NCBI GenBank assembly: GCA_031282985.1
Contig: JAITCR010000187.1
Span: 1 to 14,759 of the forward strand
Reading direction: 5' to 3'
Length of the DNA stretch: 14,759 bases
DNA from: Nitrososphaerota archaeon
GTDB lineage: Archaea > Thermoproteota > Bathyarchaeia > Bathyarchaeales > Bathycorpusculaceae
Shown here: in pieces, positions 1 through 7,111 of the stretch
Position numbering within the stretch: position 1 is the stretch's first letter
Layout: each line of letters opens with the position of its first letter
Program-made: the position numbers and the translations under genes
Notes under the pieces: generated by a model
Seen by the model: the letters and a program-made list of their open reading frames with translations, nothing else
Told to the model about the DNA's origin: nothing
Databases searched by the model: none

Positions 1-537
1 CAACACACGCTTAACCATCGTCAAAAGCTGATACTGCCAAATACGCCGCAACACATTATACTCTAAGAATGAAACAGAAACCCACTCACCACCCTTTGTT
101 AAACCACCCTCAGTGAGTAAAACATGCACATGAGGATTCAAAGTCAACTCCTTCCCATAAGGATGCAACACACAAACAACACCCGGAACAGCCCCATGCT
201 TATCCTTGATCATCTGCTGCATGGTATTGCTAACTGCGTCCATGAGTACCTTAAACAGGCTTTGATCCGCCTCAAACACTGCACGGAGCTCTTCAGGCAT
301 AGTAAACACCATATGCCGATGAGACACCGCAAAAAGCCTGTCAACCAATTCGTCGGCCCATTGATCAGCATGCTTTTTATCACATTGAGGACAAATTCGA
401 CTCTTACACGCCAATGGAATAGTTTTGGTGGTACTACATTCAGAGCATTTGTAGGTTAAAAAGCCGTATTTTGGGTCTCGACAGTGAAGCATCTTTTCTA
501 CTTCATCGATTTTGTACTGTGAGAAGTTGGGGTTCAT
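1..537 (-). CDS. IS91-like transposase, N-terminal part (runs off left edge)
   Basis: An open frame runs from the ATG at 537 to position 1 without a stop, giving 179 residues; the C-terminus lies outside the window. An in-frame stop sits six codons upstream, so the start is well bounded. The N-terminus has a zinc-binding pattern: H18-C19, C31-x2-C34, C44 and C49-x2-C52, as in the transposase zinc-ribbon domain of IS91/IS801-type elements. At residues 134-144 the string NPHVHVLLTEG carries a His-hydrophobic-His (HUH) metal site (H136, H138), typical of rolling-circle transposases. The catalytic tyrosine(s) would lie beyond the edge. It points away from the window, so only the upstream end of the element is visible. 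The family call is by motif recognition; the exact IS group cannot be given. Confidence 0.85.
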   Translation of the reverse strand, partial: MNPNFSQYKIDEVEKMLHCRDPKYGFLTYKCSECSTTKTIPLACKSRICPQCDKKHADQWADELVDRLFAVSHRHMVFTMPEELRAVFEADQSLFKVLMDAVSNTMQQMIKDKHGAVPGVVCVLHPYGKELTLNPHVHVLLTEGGLTKGGEWVSVSFLEYNVLRRIWQYQLLTMVKRVL

Positions 538-601
538 AATTTTGAACTGCTCTCAATTCTGTGTAAGCAGCATAATGTTTTTGATGGCAATTTTGAAGGT
601 C

Positions 602-626
602 GCTGCCCTTCAAAAAGAAGGGCAGC
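602..626. repeat. Perfect 10-bp hairpin upstream of the transposase
   Basis: GCTGCCCTTC at 602-611 and GAAGGGCAGC at 617-626 are exact reverse complements separated by AAAAA. No T-run follows on the minus strand, so it is a poor terminator for rad50, which already has a T-run nearer its stop. Hairpins are found at the ends of IS91-like elements, so this may lie in the ter end of the element. It could also be a simple transcript hairpin. The role is inferred. Confidence 0.6.
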
Positions 627-631
627 TCAAT

Positions 632-639
632 TATATAAA
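632..639 (-). promoter_or_regulatory. Consensus archaeal TATA box, probably for the transposase
   Basis: The minus strand reads TTTATATA, the archaeal box A consensus. Transcription would begin about 25 bases downstream, near 609, giving a leader of about 70 bases before the ATG at 537. The start site would fall inside the hairpin at 602-626. The spacing is longer than for the other genes in the window, which makes the assignment less certain. Confidence 0.45.
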
Positions 640-650
640 TGCGTTAACAA

Positions 651-662
651 CAAAAAAAGACA
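651..662 (-). terminator. T-rich termination signal after rad50
   Basis: Ten to seventeen bases past the rad50 stop codon the minus strand has seven consecutive T residues (652-658) within a T-rich stretch. Archaeal RNA polymerase terminates at such T-tracts without needing a hairpin. No other signal lies closer to the gene end. Confidence 0.45.
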
Positions 663-668
663 GATAAA

Positions 669-2756
669 CTAGCGTTCAATTGAAATTTTGCTAATGCCCG
701 CTTCTTTTTCTAACGTAATTACATGTGTAGCTTTATCTGCAAATGCTTCACTGTGAGTTACTGATATTATTTGCTCTATAGTTTTAAATTTACTTATAGC
801 TTCTGCTAAATGTTCAATACTGCCATCTTCGCTACCAAGGTTTTCAGTAGGTTCATCAAGCATTAAAATGCTTAAGCCATGTCCAGTTTGTGATTGCATA
901 ATTAGTTGTCCTAAACCTAATCGGTAAGCAAATGCTAAAAGTGTTCGTTCTCCACCTGATAGGTTACTAACTTCACGGTCTACGCTTGACTCGTTTTTCA
1001 CGTAAGGGGTGTATGTTTCATCAATTACAATGTTTAGCAGGGGGGTTTCGCCGCCGACTAAACGGTCAAGTATTTGTTGGATAAAGTTACATAGAACTTT
1101 AATGAATTCTCTGCGGAGTTTAGGTTGAATACTGCGGTATGCATCGCGGATAGCACATAGAATTTCGATTATATGTTCGAGTTTAGCGATTTTCTCTGCT
1201 TTATCTTGGGCAATGTCAATACGCGTTTTAATTTCATCTATGCGGTGTAGAAGGTCTTTTTTGCGGTTTTCTTTAGTGTTTAGATCAGAGTTTAAAATAT
1301 AGTATTGTTTGAATGCTTGTTCTCTATGGGGGCGGGCTGTGTTTAAATCGGATAGGTCGAATTTTGCGATTTCAGTTTGGATTAATGAATATTGAATTTT
1401 ATGATCAGATTCAAGTTTTTGCTGGTTTTCGAGTTCAACTGATAAGTTTGTAAGGTTATTTTCTTCTTCACTTATACGGGCCTTTAGGTCAGTTTCACGG
1501 AGTAAACTTGTTTGTATACCTAAGTATGCTTCTGAAGCGATTGTTTTTGCTTTTTGTAAATCAGCAATTTCAAGGCGTAGATGATTTATAATTTTTTGTC
1601 GTTCAGCGTTTTCTTGATCAAATCGCTTAAGCAGGTCTGCTTTATATTGACCTGCCAACGGTTGAATACATAAGGGACATTTATCTTCTTGGGATAGTTG
1701 GCTGGTTCTTTTTTGATCTGTTTGAATGCCTTTAATTGCAGCTTCCTGTTCTCCGCGTAGACGGCTAATTTTGTCATCAAATGATACTAAAAACAGTTTT
1801 ATTTGGCCAAACGACTGATTTGTTGGCAGACCCACTTGTTCTAGTTTGGTTAAGTATAGGTTTTTTTGGGTGCCAAAGGAGGTTTGGCGGTGGTGTAGGT
1901 TGTCTATGAGGGTTTTTTTGTCTTCAATTTTCTGGGTGAGGGAGGTAAGTGTGTTAGTGATACTTTGTATGTTTGTATGTATTTTGACTTCTTTGTGTTT
2001 GAGTTCTTCAATTTGACATTTTTTTTCTTCAAGTGTTTTAAGGTTTTGTTCAGCTTTTTCTAGTACCTGTTTTGTGTTTGTTAATTTTTGGGTTAATTCT
2101 TCAATGTCCATTTCTATAAGAGCGAATTCTTCGCTGACACGATTATAGTCATTGTCTAATTTTTCAATGTTGTTAACGTCTGGGTCTTTTGCGTATACAC
2201 GTTTTTCTGTTTCATAATCACGCTGATACTGCACTATACTGCTCCATGCGGCTTCATAGTCAGAGAGGCCAAATAGTTCATCTAACCGTTTTTGTCTGTC
2301 ACGGGGAGCGGCATCGATTAATTCTTTGAGGTGTTCTTGGCGGAACCAAACAATTTCGCGATAAAGATCCCTATCTAAACCCGTTATAATTTTAATTTGT
2401 TCAGCTATAGCATCATTTTTAATGCTAGCAATTAATGTATCTCCCTCACACAGACAAAGGTTGTCAGAGTCCTGACTTATACCCTTACCTTTACGGTTTA
2501 ATCCACGGGTTATCTTGTAAGTTTTACCGTTCTGAGAAAACTGTACAGACACTTTACCATGATCAGCACCATCTCGAAGAAGATATTCAAAACTTCGAGC
2601 GATCGAGTCCCCAAAGAGCGCAAAATCAACAGCATACATAATACTAGACTTACCGCAGCCCACACCGCCTACAACACAGTTAAAACCATTTGTAAAAGGC
2701 ACTGTCGATTTGACATGGCTACGAATGTTTTCCAGTTGGACAACTTCAATTTTCAT
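669..2756 (-). CDS. rad50: DNA double-strand-break repair ATPase Rad50
   Basis: This is the SMC-like ATPase partner of Mre11, which holds and processes broken DNA ends. In the 695-residue product, Walker A is GGVGCGKS at 30-37, the Q-loop Gln is about 140 (WFRQ), the zinc hook is C360-P-L-C363 between two coiled-coil arms, the signature LSGGE is at 599-603, Walker B ends in D634-E635, and the switch His is about 668. I chose the ATG at 2756 (MKIEVVQLENIRSH) because Rad50 proteins begin there and because GAGG lies about eight bases upstream; the frame extends 20 codons further, into mre11. The start follows the mre11 stop by one base, so the two are co-translated. At 695 residues it is shorter than many archaeal Rad50 proteins (about 850-1000 from memory), which implies short coiled coils. 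Position 3 of the P-loop is Val where Asn is usual. Confidence 0.95.
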   Translation of the reverse strand: MKIEVVQLENIRSHVKSTVPFTNGFNCVVGGVGCGKSSIMYAVDFALFGDSIARSFEYLLRDGADHGKVSVQFSQNGKTYKITRGLNRKGKGISQDSDNLCLCEGDTLIASIKNDAIAEQIKIITGLDRDLYREIVWFRQEHLKELIDAAPRDRQKRLDELFGLSDYEAAWSSIVQYQRDYETEKRVYAKDPDVNNIEKLDNDYNRVSEEFALIEMDIEELTQKLTNTKQVLEKAEQNLKTLEEKKCQIEELKHKEVKIHTNIQSITNTLTSLTQKIEDKKTLIDNLHHRQTSFGTQKNLYLTKLEQVGLPTNQSFGQIKLFLVSFDDKISRLRGEQEAAIKGIQTDQKRTSQLSQEDKCPLCIQPLAGQYKADLLKRFDQENAERQKIINHLRLEIADLQKAKTIASEAYLGIQTSLLRETDLKARISEEENNLTNLSVELENQQKLESDHKIQYSLIQTEIAKFDLSDLNTARPHREQAFKQYYILNSDLNTKENRKKDLLHRIDEIKTRIDIAQDKAEKIAKLEHIIEILCAIRDAYRSIQPKLRREFIKVLCNFIQQILDRLVGGETPLLNIVIDETYTPYVKNESSVDREVSNLSGGERTLLAFAYRLGLGQLIMQSQTGHGLSILMLDEPTENLGSEDGSIEHLAEAISKFKTIEQIISVTHSEAFADKATHVITLEKEAGISKISIER

Positions 2757-2757
2757 G

Positions 2758-3960
2758 CTATAACGCCTCGATAATTTGCCTATTTTTTTCGTCCTGTTTA
2801 CGGGTAAGGGGTTCAATTAGAGCTAATGCTGACTTGGCAATTCGATCAGCGTCTTCTTTACTGTAGCGTTCACTAAAAATCTGTACAAAATATTCATACG
2901 ATTTAGTCTTTAAGTCTTTAAAGTTGTCTTCAAAAATGTTTCGGGCAACCTCATACAGAAGCGCCGATTCTTTAAGTAACACTACAGGATGAACAAGAAG
3001 GGCTTTTTCACCTTCTGCACAAATTTTAGCTATGTCAATTTCAGTTCGACATGCCTCCGCAGGTAATGTACCTTTCAACACAGGAACTAAAACTGCGCCA
3101 GCTGTGTCAACATCTTTAACCATTTGAGTTACCATTTCAGTTATTTTAGCAGGGGACATACCTGAAAAATCGTTTTCGTCTAAAATGATAAATTGACGCG
3201 GCGAAGACAAAGCCATTTGCTCAATTTGGCACTCACCATTTTCGCCTACTTGCACATAATTAAAACCTTTTGAATACTTAGCTTCATCATAACTTGCCGT
3301 TTCAATACAACCACTATAAACTAGATAACCATCTTTGAATTTAGTGCTAAAACGTTCATGTATATGACCAGCAGCATAATAGTGGAACCCTGAAGGTAAC
3401 ATTTCAGGGGTCAATTCAGCTTCAATATAAGGCGGTTTTACTCTCGGTAAATCCACCGCACCATGTAAAACAAATATGTTATAAACATCGTCCACAGGAG
3501 TTGGCGGGTTTTCTATCATAAATCTAGGCAGAGTCTCACGGGTTTTATGACGAGTGTGATAATTGGGTATGCCATAAACATAGCAACAATCTTGTTTACG
3601 CCAACACGCACCGTCATGACGTGGGAGATGGTAAATTAAGCCTGCGCTGTCAAGGGGGTAAAGAATTGTTCCCGTTATAGTGTTAGGGGCAGAGTCATGA
3701 GAACCGTCAACTGTAAGCACAGGAATTTGAGCGTCTTTTAACCGTTTAAAACTGCGTATGGTATTTTCAAGAGTAATGTTAGTAGGTCGAGGTTGATGAA
3801 ACAAATCACCTGCAATAATCATAAAATCAGGTTTAAGCTCCAAGGTTCTATCCACAAGTTCAGCAAAAGCATTATCAAAATCCTGACGTCTCACTTCAAG
3901 CCCATACTGTGAGTAACCCAAATGCAAATCGGAAACATGAACAAAACTGAAAGCTTTCAA
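2758..3960 (-). CDS. mre11: DNA double-strand-break repair nuclease Mre11
   Basis: This 400-residue calcineurin-like phosphoesterase is the nuclease of the Mre11-Rad50 complex (Mn-dependent exonuclease and endonuclease at DNA ends). Visible metal motifs are D11-L-H13 (motif I), G51-D52 (II), G86-S87-H88-D89 (III), H166 (IV) and G198-H199-I-H201 (V). Motif III is normally GNHD; Ser replaces the metal-binding Asn. The start is TTG at 3960, preceded by GGGGAT; no in-frame ATG occurs before the first motif and a stop lies ten codons upstream, so TTG is the best choice. The C-terminal third would contain the capping and Rad50-binding parts. It is the first gene of the mre11-rad50 operon. The usual archaeal partners HerA and NurA are not in this window. 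Confidence 0.95.
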   Translation of the reverse strand: MKAFSFVHVSDLHLGYSQYGLEVRRQDFDNAFAELVDRTLELKPDFMIIAGDLFHQPRPTNITLENTIRSFKRLKDAQIPVLTVDGSHDSAPNTITGTILYPLDSAGLIYHLPRHDGACWRKQDCCYVYGIPNYHTRHKTRETLPRFMIENPPTPVDDVYNIFVLHGAVDLPRVKPPYIEAELTPEMLPSGFHYYAAGHIHERFSTKFKDGYLVYSGCIETASYDEAKYSKGFNYVQVGENGECQIEQMALSSPRQFIILDENDFSGMSPAKITEMVTQMVKDVDTAGAVLVPVLKGTLPAEACRTEIDIAKICAEGEKALLVHPVVLLKESALLYEVARNIFEDNFKDLKTKSYEYFVQIFSERYSKEDADRIAKSALALIEPLTRKQDEKNRQIIEAL

Positions 3961-3991
3961 ACCATTATCCCCAAAGTTAGTTAAAGTTTAG

Positions 3992-4000
3992 ATTTATAAG
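3992..4000 (-). promoter_or_regulatory. TATA box for the mre11-rad50 operon
   Basis: The minus strand reads CTTATAAAT, 32-40 bases upstream of the TTG start of mre11. Transcription would begin near 3970, giving a very short leader that still contains GGGGAT. The spacing matches that of other genes in the window. Confidence 0.5.
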
Positions 4001-4120
4001 TTTTAAGGCTTTAGTACATTATCAGATAGCAACAATATCCAACATTTAACATACACAATATTTAGAAACACATGTTTATACTAAAGATATAAACAAGAAT
4101 ATTTTTGCAGTTTTGGGGAA

Positions 4121-4130
4121 AAATATAAAC
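4121..4130 (+). promoter_or_regulatory. TATA box with purine-rich BRE for the AN1-protease gene
   Basis: AAATATAAAC lies 34-43 bases upstream of the ATG at 4164, preceded by GGGGAA (4115-4120), which resembles the archaeal TFB recognition element. A second TATA-like string, GATATAAAC at 4086-4094, is further from the start and less likely. Confidence 0.5.
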
Positions 4131-4163
4131 CAGTAAATGTGAATTCATTCAAAGGTAAAAATA

Positions 4164-4988
4164 ATGAACTGCCAAATTTGTGGAATTGAAGTTGACATGC
4201 CATACAGTTGCCCTTACTGTGGCGGACAATTCTGTAGCCAACATCGTTTACCAGAAAATCATACATGTCCACAAATCAGCAGAGCACGCACTCAAAGGCA
4301 AAACACAGTAAAAGAAGAAATGAACCGGACTGGCAGTAGTGGTTATAATTACAGTTTTAATTTTAATCCACAACCAATCAGAACCCGTCGAAGCGGTATT
4401 TTCAGTCCAAAAGAACTAAAACATTTAGGAATTGCAGCTTTGCTTGTAATTGGCAGTGGTTTCTCAATATGCCTTTTAGCAGGTAGTGGCAGTAGTCGTT
4501 GGCCCATAGGTGTGATGACTGTTTTTTCTGTTTGTATGATGGTGTCGTTTTTGGTTCATGAGCTTGCTCACAAAATTACAGCACAAAAGCGTGGGTTATG
4601 GGCAGAGTTCCGTTTGACCACATGGGGGGCTGTGTTAACGTTTGCCTCTGTATTTCTTCCATTTAAAATGATAGCACCTGGAGCAATGATGATTAGTGGC
4701 ACTACAGACAAAAAAAGTATTCTAAAAATTTCAATTGCTGGACCGATCACAAACATCATTCTCGCGTTAGTCTTTTTTGTCTTATCATTTGCTTTACAAC
4801 CCATAAATCTGTGGTATAGTCTTGGAATAGCGTTTGTTGGGTACATTAATGCGTTTATGGCAGTTTTCAACTTGATTCCGTTTGGTCCTTTTGACGGCTT
4901 TAAAATTTTTAGGGTAGACAAAAAAATTTGGGCAGGGGTGTTTATTACAAGTTTAATACTGACAATATACGGTCTCTTCTTGATATAA
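4164..4988 (+). CDS. AN1 zinc finger fused to a site-2-type (M50) membrane metalloprotease
   Basis: This 274-residue protein has two parts. Residues 3-35 form an AN1 zinc finger with all ligands in classic spacing: C3, C6, C16, C19, C24, H27, H33, C35. A polar linker (about 36-80) follows. The rest is hydrophobic and carries the M50 peptidase motifs: HELAH at 132-136 in one membrane segment, and N236-L-I-P-F-G-P-F-D244-G in another, where the Asp is the third zinc ligand. About five to six membrane segments are apparent (near 86-106, 114-138, 152-170, 190-210, 216-238 and 255-272). M50 enzymes cleave substrates inside the membrane, often releasing membrane-held regulators. The AN1 finger should face the cytoplasm and may bind substrate or ubiquitin-like partners; that is inference. 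AGGT lies about eight bases before the ATG. The gene is monocistronic. Confidence 0.9.
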   Translation: MNCQICGIEVDMPYSCPYCGGQFCSQHRLPENHTCPQISRARTQRQNTVKEEMNRTGSSGYNYSFNFNPQPIRTRRSGIFSPKELKHLGIAALLVIGSGFSICLLAGSGSSRWPIGVMTVFSVCMMVSFLVHELAHKITAQKRGLWAEFRLTTWGAVLTFASVFLPFKMIAPGAMMISGTTDKKSILKISIAGPITNIILALVFFVLSFALQPINLWYSLGIAFVGYINAFMAVFNLIPFGPFDGFKIFRVDKKIWAGVFITSLILTIYGLFLI

Positions 4989-4991
4989 TCG

Positions 4992-5026
4992 TCAACTAAC
5001 CATTATTTTCAAATGTTATTAGTTGA
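4992..5026. terminator. Possible bidirectional terminator between convergent genes
   Basis: TCAACTAA (4992-4999) and TTAGTTGA (5019-5026) form an 8-bp stem with a 19-base AT-rich loop, between the ends of the protease gene and the RadA-like gene. T-rich sequence follows on the plus strand. The stem is AT-rich and the loop long, so the call is weak. Confidence 0.3.
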
Positions 5027-5082
5027 ATTTTCAAGCGTACTATTATCTGACATTTTTATAGTTATCATGTTGGTTTTGGGGT

Positions 5083-5805
5083 TTAAAAGTCTGTTAGTTT
5101 TTTGGTTTCAGGGTTAAAGTCCATAATGCCTAGCATGTATGTGGGGTGTTTTTCGAGTTCGATTTCGCTTGTGTATGGTGTTTTTGTGAGTCGAAGAAGA
5201 ACACCTATTTTTGTAGTGGTGATTTCTTGTAGTGCTTTGTTTCTTGTGTTGTTTTCGTGAGGAAGGTTTGTTGCAACTATAATTATGTTGTGTTTTTTTG
5301 CAAAGTTTGAGAGGTAATTCATTATTTGGTTGTAGGCCATTCTTGCTTCTTGGGGGTCTACGTTTTCAGTTAAGAATGGACACATTATGTCAGAGATTGC
5401 TACGAGTTTTGCGTCAGATGTTTCTATTATTTGTTCAAGTGTTTCTATTAATAGAGAGTGAAGTCTGTAAGCTGTATATGCTCTAAAATGTTGTATTTGC
5501 TCCAATATTTTTTGGGGTTCGAATTGTTGGTGTTCAGCAACTTGTGTGATGCTATGTAGTGAAGAACTGTTTGCTGCGTCAATAAAGACCGCTTTGCTAT
5601 CTAAGCCGCCTTGTTTTGTTGGCAGGTGGGCTCGAACGCAGAGTTGTGACAGCAGGAAAGTAACGTTTTGAGAGCCGTATAGTACGGCAAAGTCACCTTC
5701 TTTGAAGGCTGGGAGAAGCTCATCTATATCTGGTATGTTGAATGTTAATCTTAGTGTTTTTGTTGTTTGTGATGTTGTATTTTGTTGTAGTATTAGTTTT
5801 TGCAT
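5083..5805 (-). CDS. RadA/RecA-fold paralogue with degenerate ATPase site
   Basis: The 240-residue protein resembles the core of archaeal RadA/RadB. It aligns by eye from the ...IDELLPAFKEGDFAVLYG segment (about 26-44), through a strand like RadA's VVYIDTEN (here KAVFIDAAN, 71-79) and a RadA-like helix (about 84-130), to a Walker B-like strand (KLVAISD, 133-139) and the ATN-like strand near 175-182. The P-loop position reads GSQNVT (44-49) instead of GxxGxGKT, so the Gly-Lys-Thr that binds phosphate is absent. It is therefore probably not an active ATPase and more likely a structural or regulatory recombination mediator, comparable to known inactive RadA paralogues. The N-terminal helix-hairpin-helix domain of RadA is also missing. 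Start: ATG at 5805, with GTGA eight bases upstream. Its presence two genes from mre11-rad50 fits a repair role but does not prove one. Confidence 0.75.
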   Translation of the reverse strand: MQKLILQQNTTSQTTKTLRLTFNIPDIDELLPAFKEGDFAVLYGSQNVTFLLSQLCVRAHLPTKQGGLDSKAVFIDAANSSSLHSITQVAEHQQFEPQKILEQIQHFRAYTAYRLHSLLIETLEQIIETSDAKLVAISDIMCPFLTENVDPQEARMAYNQIMNYLSNFAKKHNIIIVATNLPHENNTRNKALQEITTTKIGVLLRLTKTPYTSEIELEKHPTYMLGIMDFNPETKKLTDF

Positions 5806-5840
5806 TGTTACTTCACAGAACTCGTTTACTGTTTTTTAGC

Positions 5841-5850
5841 TATTTAAGAT
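5841..5850 (-). promoter_or_regulatory. TATA-like element for the RadA-like gene
   Basis: The minus strand reads ATCTTAAATA, 36-45 bases upstream of the ATG at 5805. It is a weaker match to box A than the others but has the same spacing to the start. Confidence 0.35.
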
Positions 5851-5960
5851 ACTGGAGAAACAACAATTCTTAACAGAGGGGGGGTTAATGAAAGTAAAAG
5901 TGAAAAAGATATTATTTCTGCTTCGCTAATCATTTTAAGAGTATCGTGTAGTTGTTGCAT
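5844..5960 (-). CDS. Possible small protein, 38 residues, unknown
   Basis: An ATG at 5960 opens a 38-codon frame ending at 5844, just before the RadA-like gene and on the same strand. The product starts MQQLHDTLKMISEAE and is then largely hydrophobic with several prolines. A TATA-like string on this strand (5987-5997, the reverse of the ThiF-family gene's TATA box) lies 27-37 bases upstream, which would suit a leaderless mRNA. No family is recognised and there is no Shine-Dalgarno site. It could be chance coding in a divergent promoter region. Confidence 0.2.
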   Translation of the reverse strand: MQQLHDTLKMISEAEIISFSLLLSLTPPLLRIVVSPVS

Positions 5961-5986
5961 TATTGTTTTTTAACGTTGTAGAGGTC

Positions 5987-5997
5987 AAATATAAAAC
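5987..5997 (+). promoter_or_regulatory. TATA box for the ThiF/MoeB-like gene
   Basis: AAATATAAAAC lies 33-43 bases upstream of the ATG at 6030. The reverse strand reads GTTTTATATTT, so the element could in principle also serve the minus strand. An ATG at 6015 gives only a three-codon frame and is probably irrelevant. Confidence 0.5.
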
Positions 5998-6029
5998 TGA
6001 CTAACGGTACATAAATGCAGGCATAAAGA

Positions 6030-7070
6030 ATGAATAGTGCAGAAAAAGCAAGTTTTGCTAAAGAATTTTACAGTCGTCAAGTTGTAATGAAAGAGTTAGG
6101 CATAGTTGGACAACAGAAATTAGCTAAGTCACGTGTTGCTATTGTTGGCGTGGGTGGTTTAGGTACAGTTTCTGCGTTGTATCTTGCCTTAGCGGGGGTG
6201 GGCTATATCCGCGTAATTGATCAAGATGTAATTGAGCCACACAATCTTCATCGTCAGATACTCTACACTTCAAAAGATTTGCATTATCCTAAAGCTGAAA
6301 TGGCAGCAAAGCGTTTAGAGCAAGTTAACCCGCTTGTTAAAGTTGAAGCCTTTTCAGAAAATGTGCACTCAGATAATGTTGATTGTCTAATAGAAGGTGT
6401 AGACTGCGTTGTTGATGGTTTGGATAATATGTTAACGCGTTACATTGTAAACCAGGCCTGTGTCAAAGCCAAGGTGCCATACGTTTTTGGAGCTGCTGGG
6501 GGTATTGAGGGAAATTTATCTGTTTTTGTTTCCCCTGAAACGGGTTGTCTTGAATGTTTAATACCAAATCTTTCAGATAGTCAAATGCAGACATGCAACA
6601 CCCGAGGCGTATTAAACGCAACACCTGGAATTATTGGAAGCCTACAAGCCATGGAAACTATAAAACTGTTAACCAATGTAGGGTCAACATTGAAAGGCAA
6701 ACTGTTGGTCTGTGATTTCAGCGACATGGACTTCACTACAATTAACATAACCAAAAACATACATTGCCCAGTTTGCCACAACAAAATTTTAAAAAACAGT
6801 AAAAAAGAAAGTACCGTATGGCTTTGCGGTAAAGACACAGCAAACATAAACCCAGAAACATCTTTAAAGTTAAACATTGAACAAGTTTACCCAACAATAA
6901 ACCAACTATTTAAAATACAACTAAAATCTAGGTTAGCATTAATGTTCAATTATGACAACTACGAAATTAGCTTTTTCAACGGTGGTCGCATGCTAATTAA
7001 AGGGGTTACAAACAAAGAAAAAGCTTTAACCATTTATCGAGAAATTCTAAAAAAAGTGCAACATACCTAA
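6030..7070 (+). CDS. ThiF/MoeB/HesA-family E1-like adenylyltransferase
   Basis: E1-like enzymes adenylate the C-terminal glycine of a ubiquitin-fold sulfur carrier (MoaD, ThiS or SAMP type), allowing thiocarboxylate formation for molybdopterin, thiamine or tRNA thiolation, or protein conjugation. In the 346-residue product the nucleotide site is G40-x-G42-G43-x-G45, followed by DQD (64-66), N72 and R75-Q76, with D130 further on. The catalytic Cys is probably C189 (TCNTRG). Zinc is bound by C173-x2-C176 and C246-x2-C249. The core ends near residue 255. About 90 further residues follow, including two segments that look like a small alpha-beta domain (about 275-345) and are not part of minimal MoeB; there is no rhodanese-like domain motif. 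No ubiquitin-fold partner gene is nearby, so the pathway cannot be assigned. Start: ATG at 6030 with a weak AGG about eight bases upstream. Confidence 0.9.
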   Translation: MNSAEKASFAKEFYSRQVVMKELGIVGQQKLAKSRVAIVGVGGLGTVSALYLALAGVGYIRVIDQDVIEPHNLHRQILYTSKDLHYPKAEMAAKRLEQVNPLVKVEAFSENVHSDNVDCLIEGVDCVVDGLDNMLTRYIVNQACVKAKVPYVFGAAGGIEGNLSVFVSPETGCLECLIPNLSDSQMQTCNTRGVLNATPGIIGSLQAMETIKLLTNVGSTLKGKLLVCDFSDMDFTTINITKNIHCPVCHNKILKNSKKESTVWLCGKDTANINPETSLKLNIEQVYPTINQLFKIQLKSRLALMFNYDNYEISFFNGGRMLIKGVTNKEKALTIYREILKKVQHT

Positions 7071-7111
7071 TCAAAATATACCTTACTAAAATAACACATT
7101 TTACACTACTA

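Noticed and set aside
124..459. Plus-strand frame of 111 codons
   Set aside because: It lies antisense to the zinc-ribbon/HUH transposase frame, whose motifs are unmistakable, and its own product has no recognisable pattern.
4568..4921. Minus-strand frame of 117 codons opposite the protease
   Set aside because: It is the antisense shadow of membrane-segment codons in the AN1-M50 gene; the plus-strand frame carries HELAH and the Asp-Gly motif.
5888..5929. A 13-codon plus-strand frame preceded by a run of seven G
   Set aside because: It lies upstream of the TATA box of the ThiF-family gene, so it would not be on that transcript, and it is too short to support as a gene.
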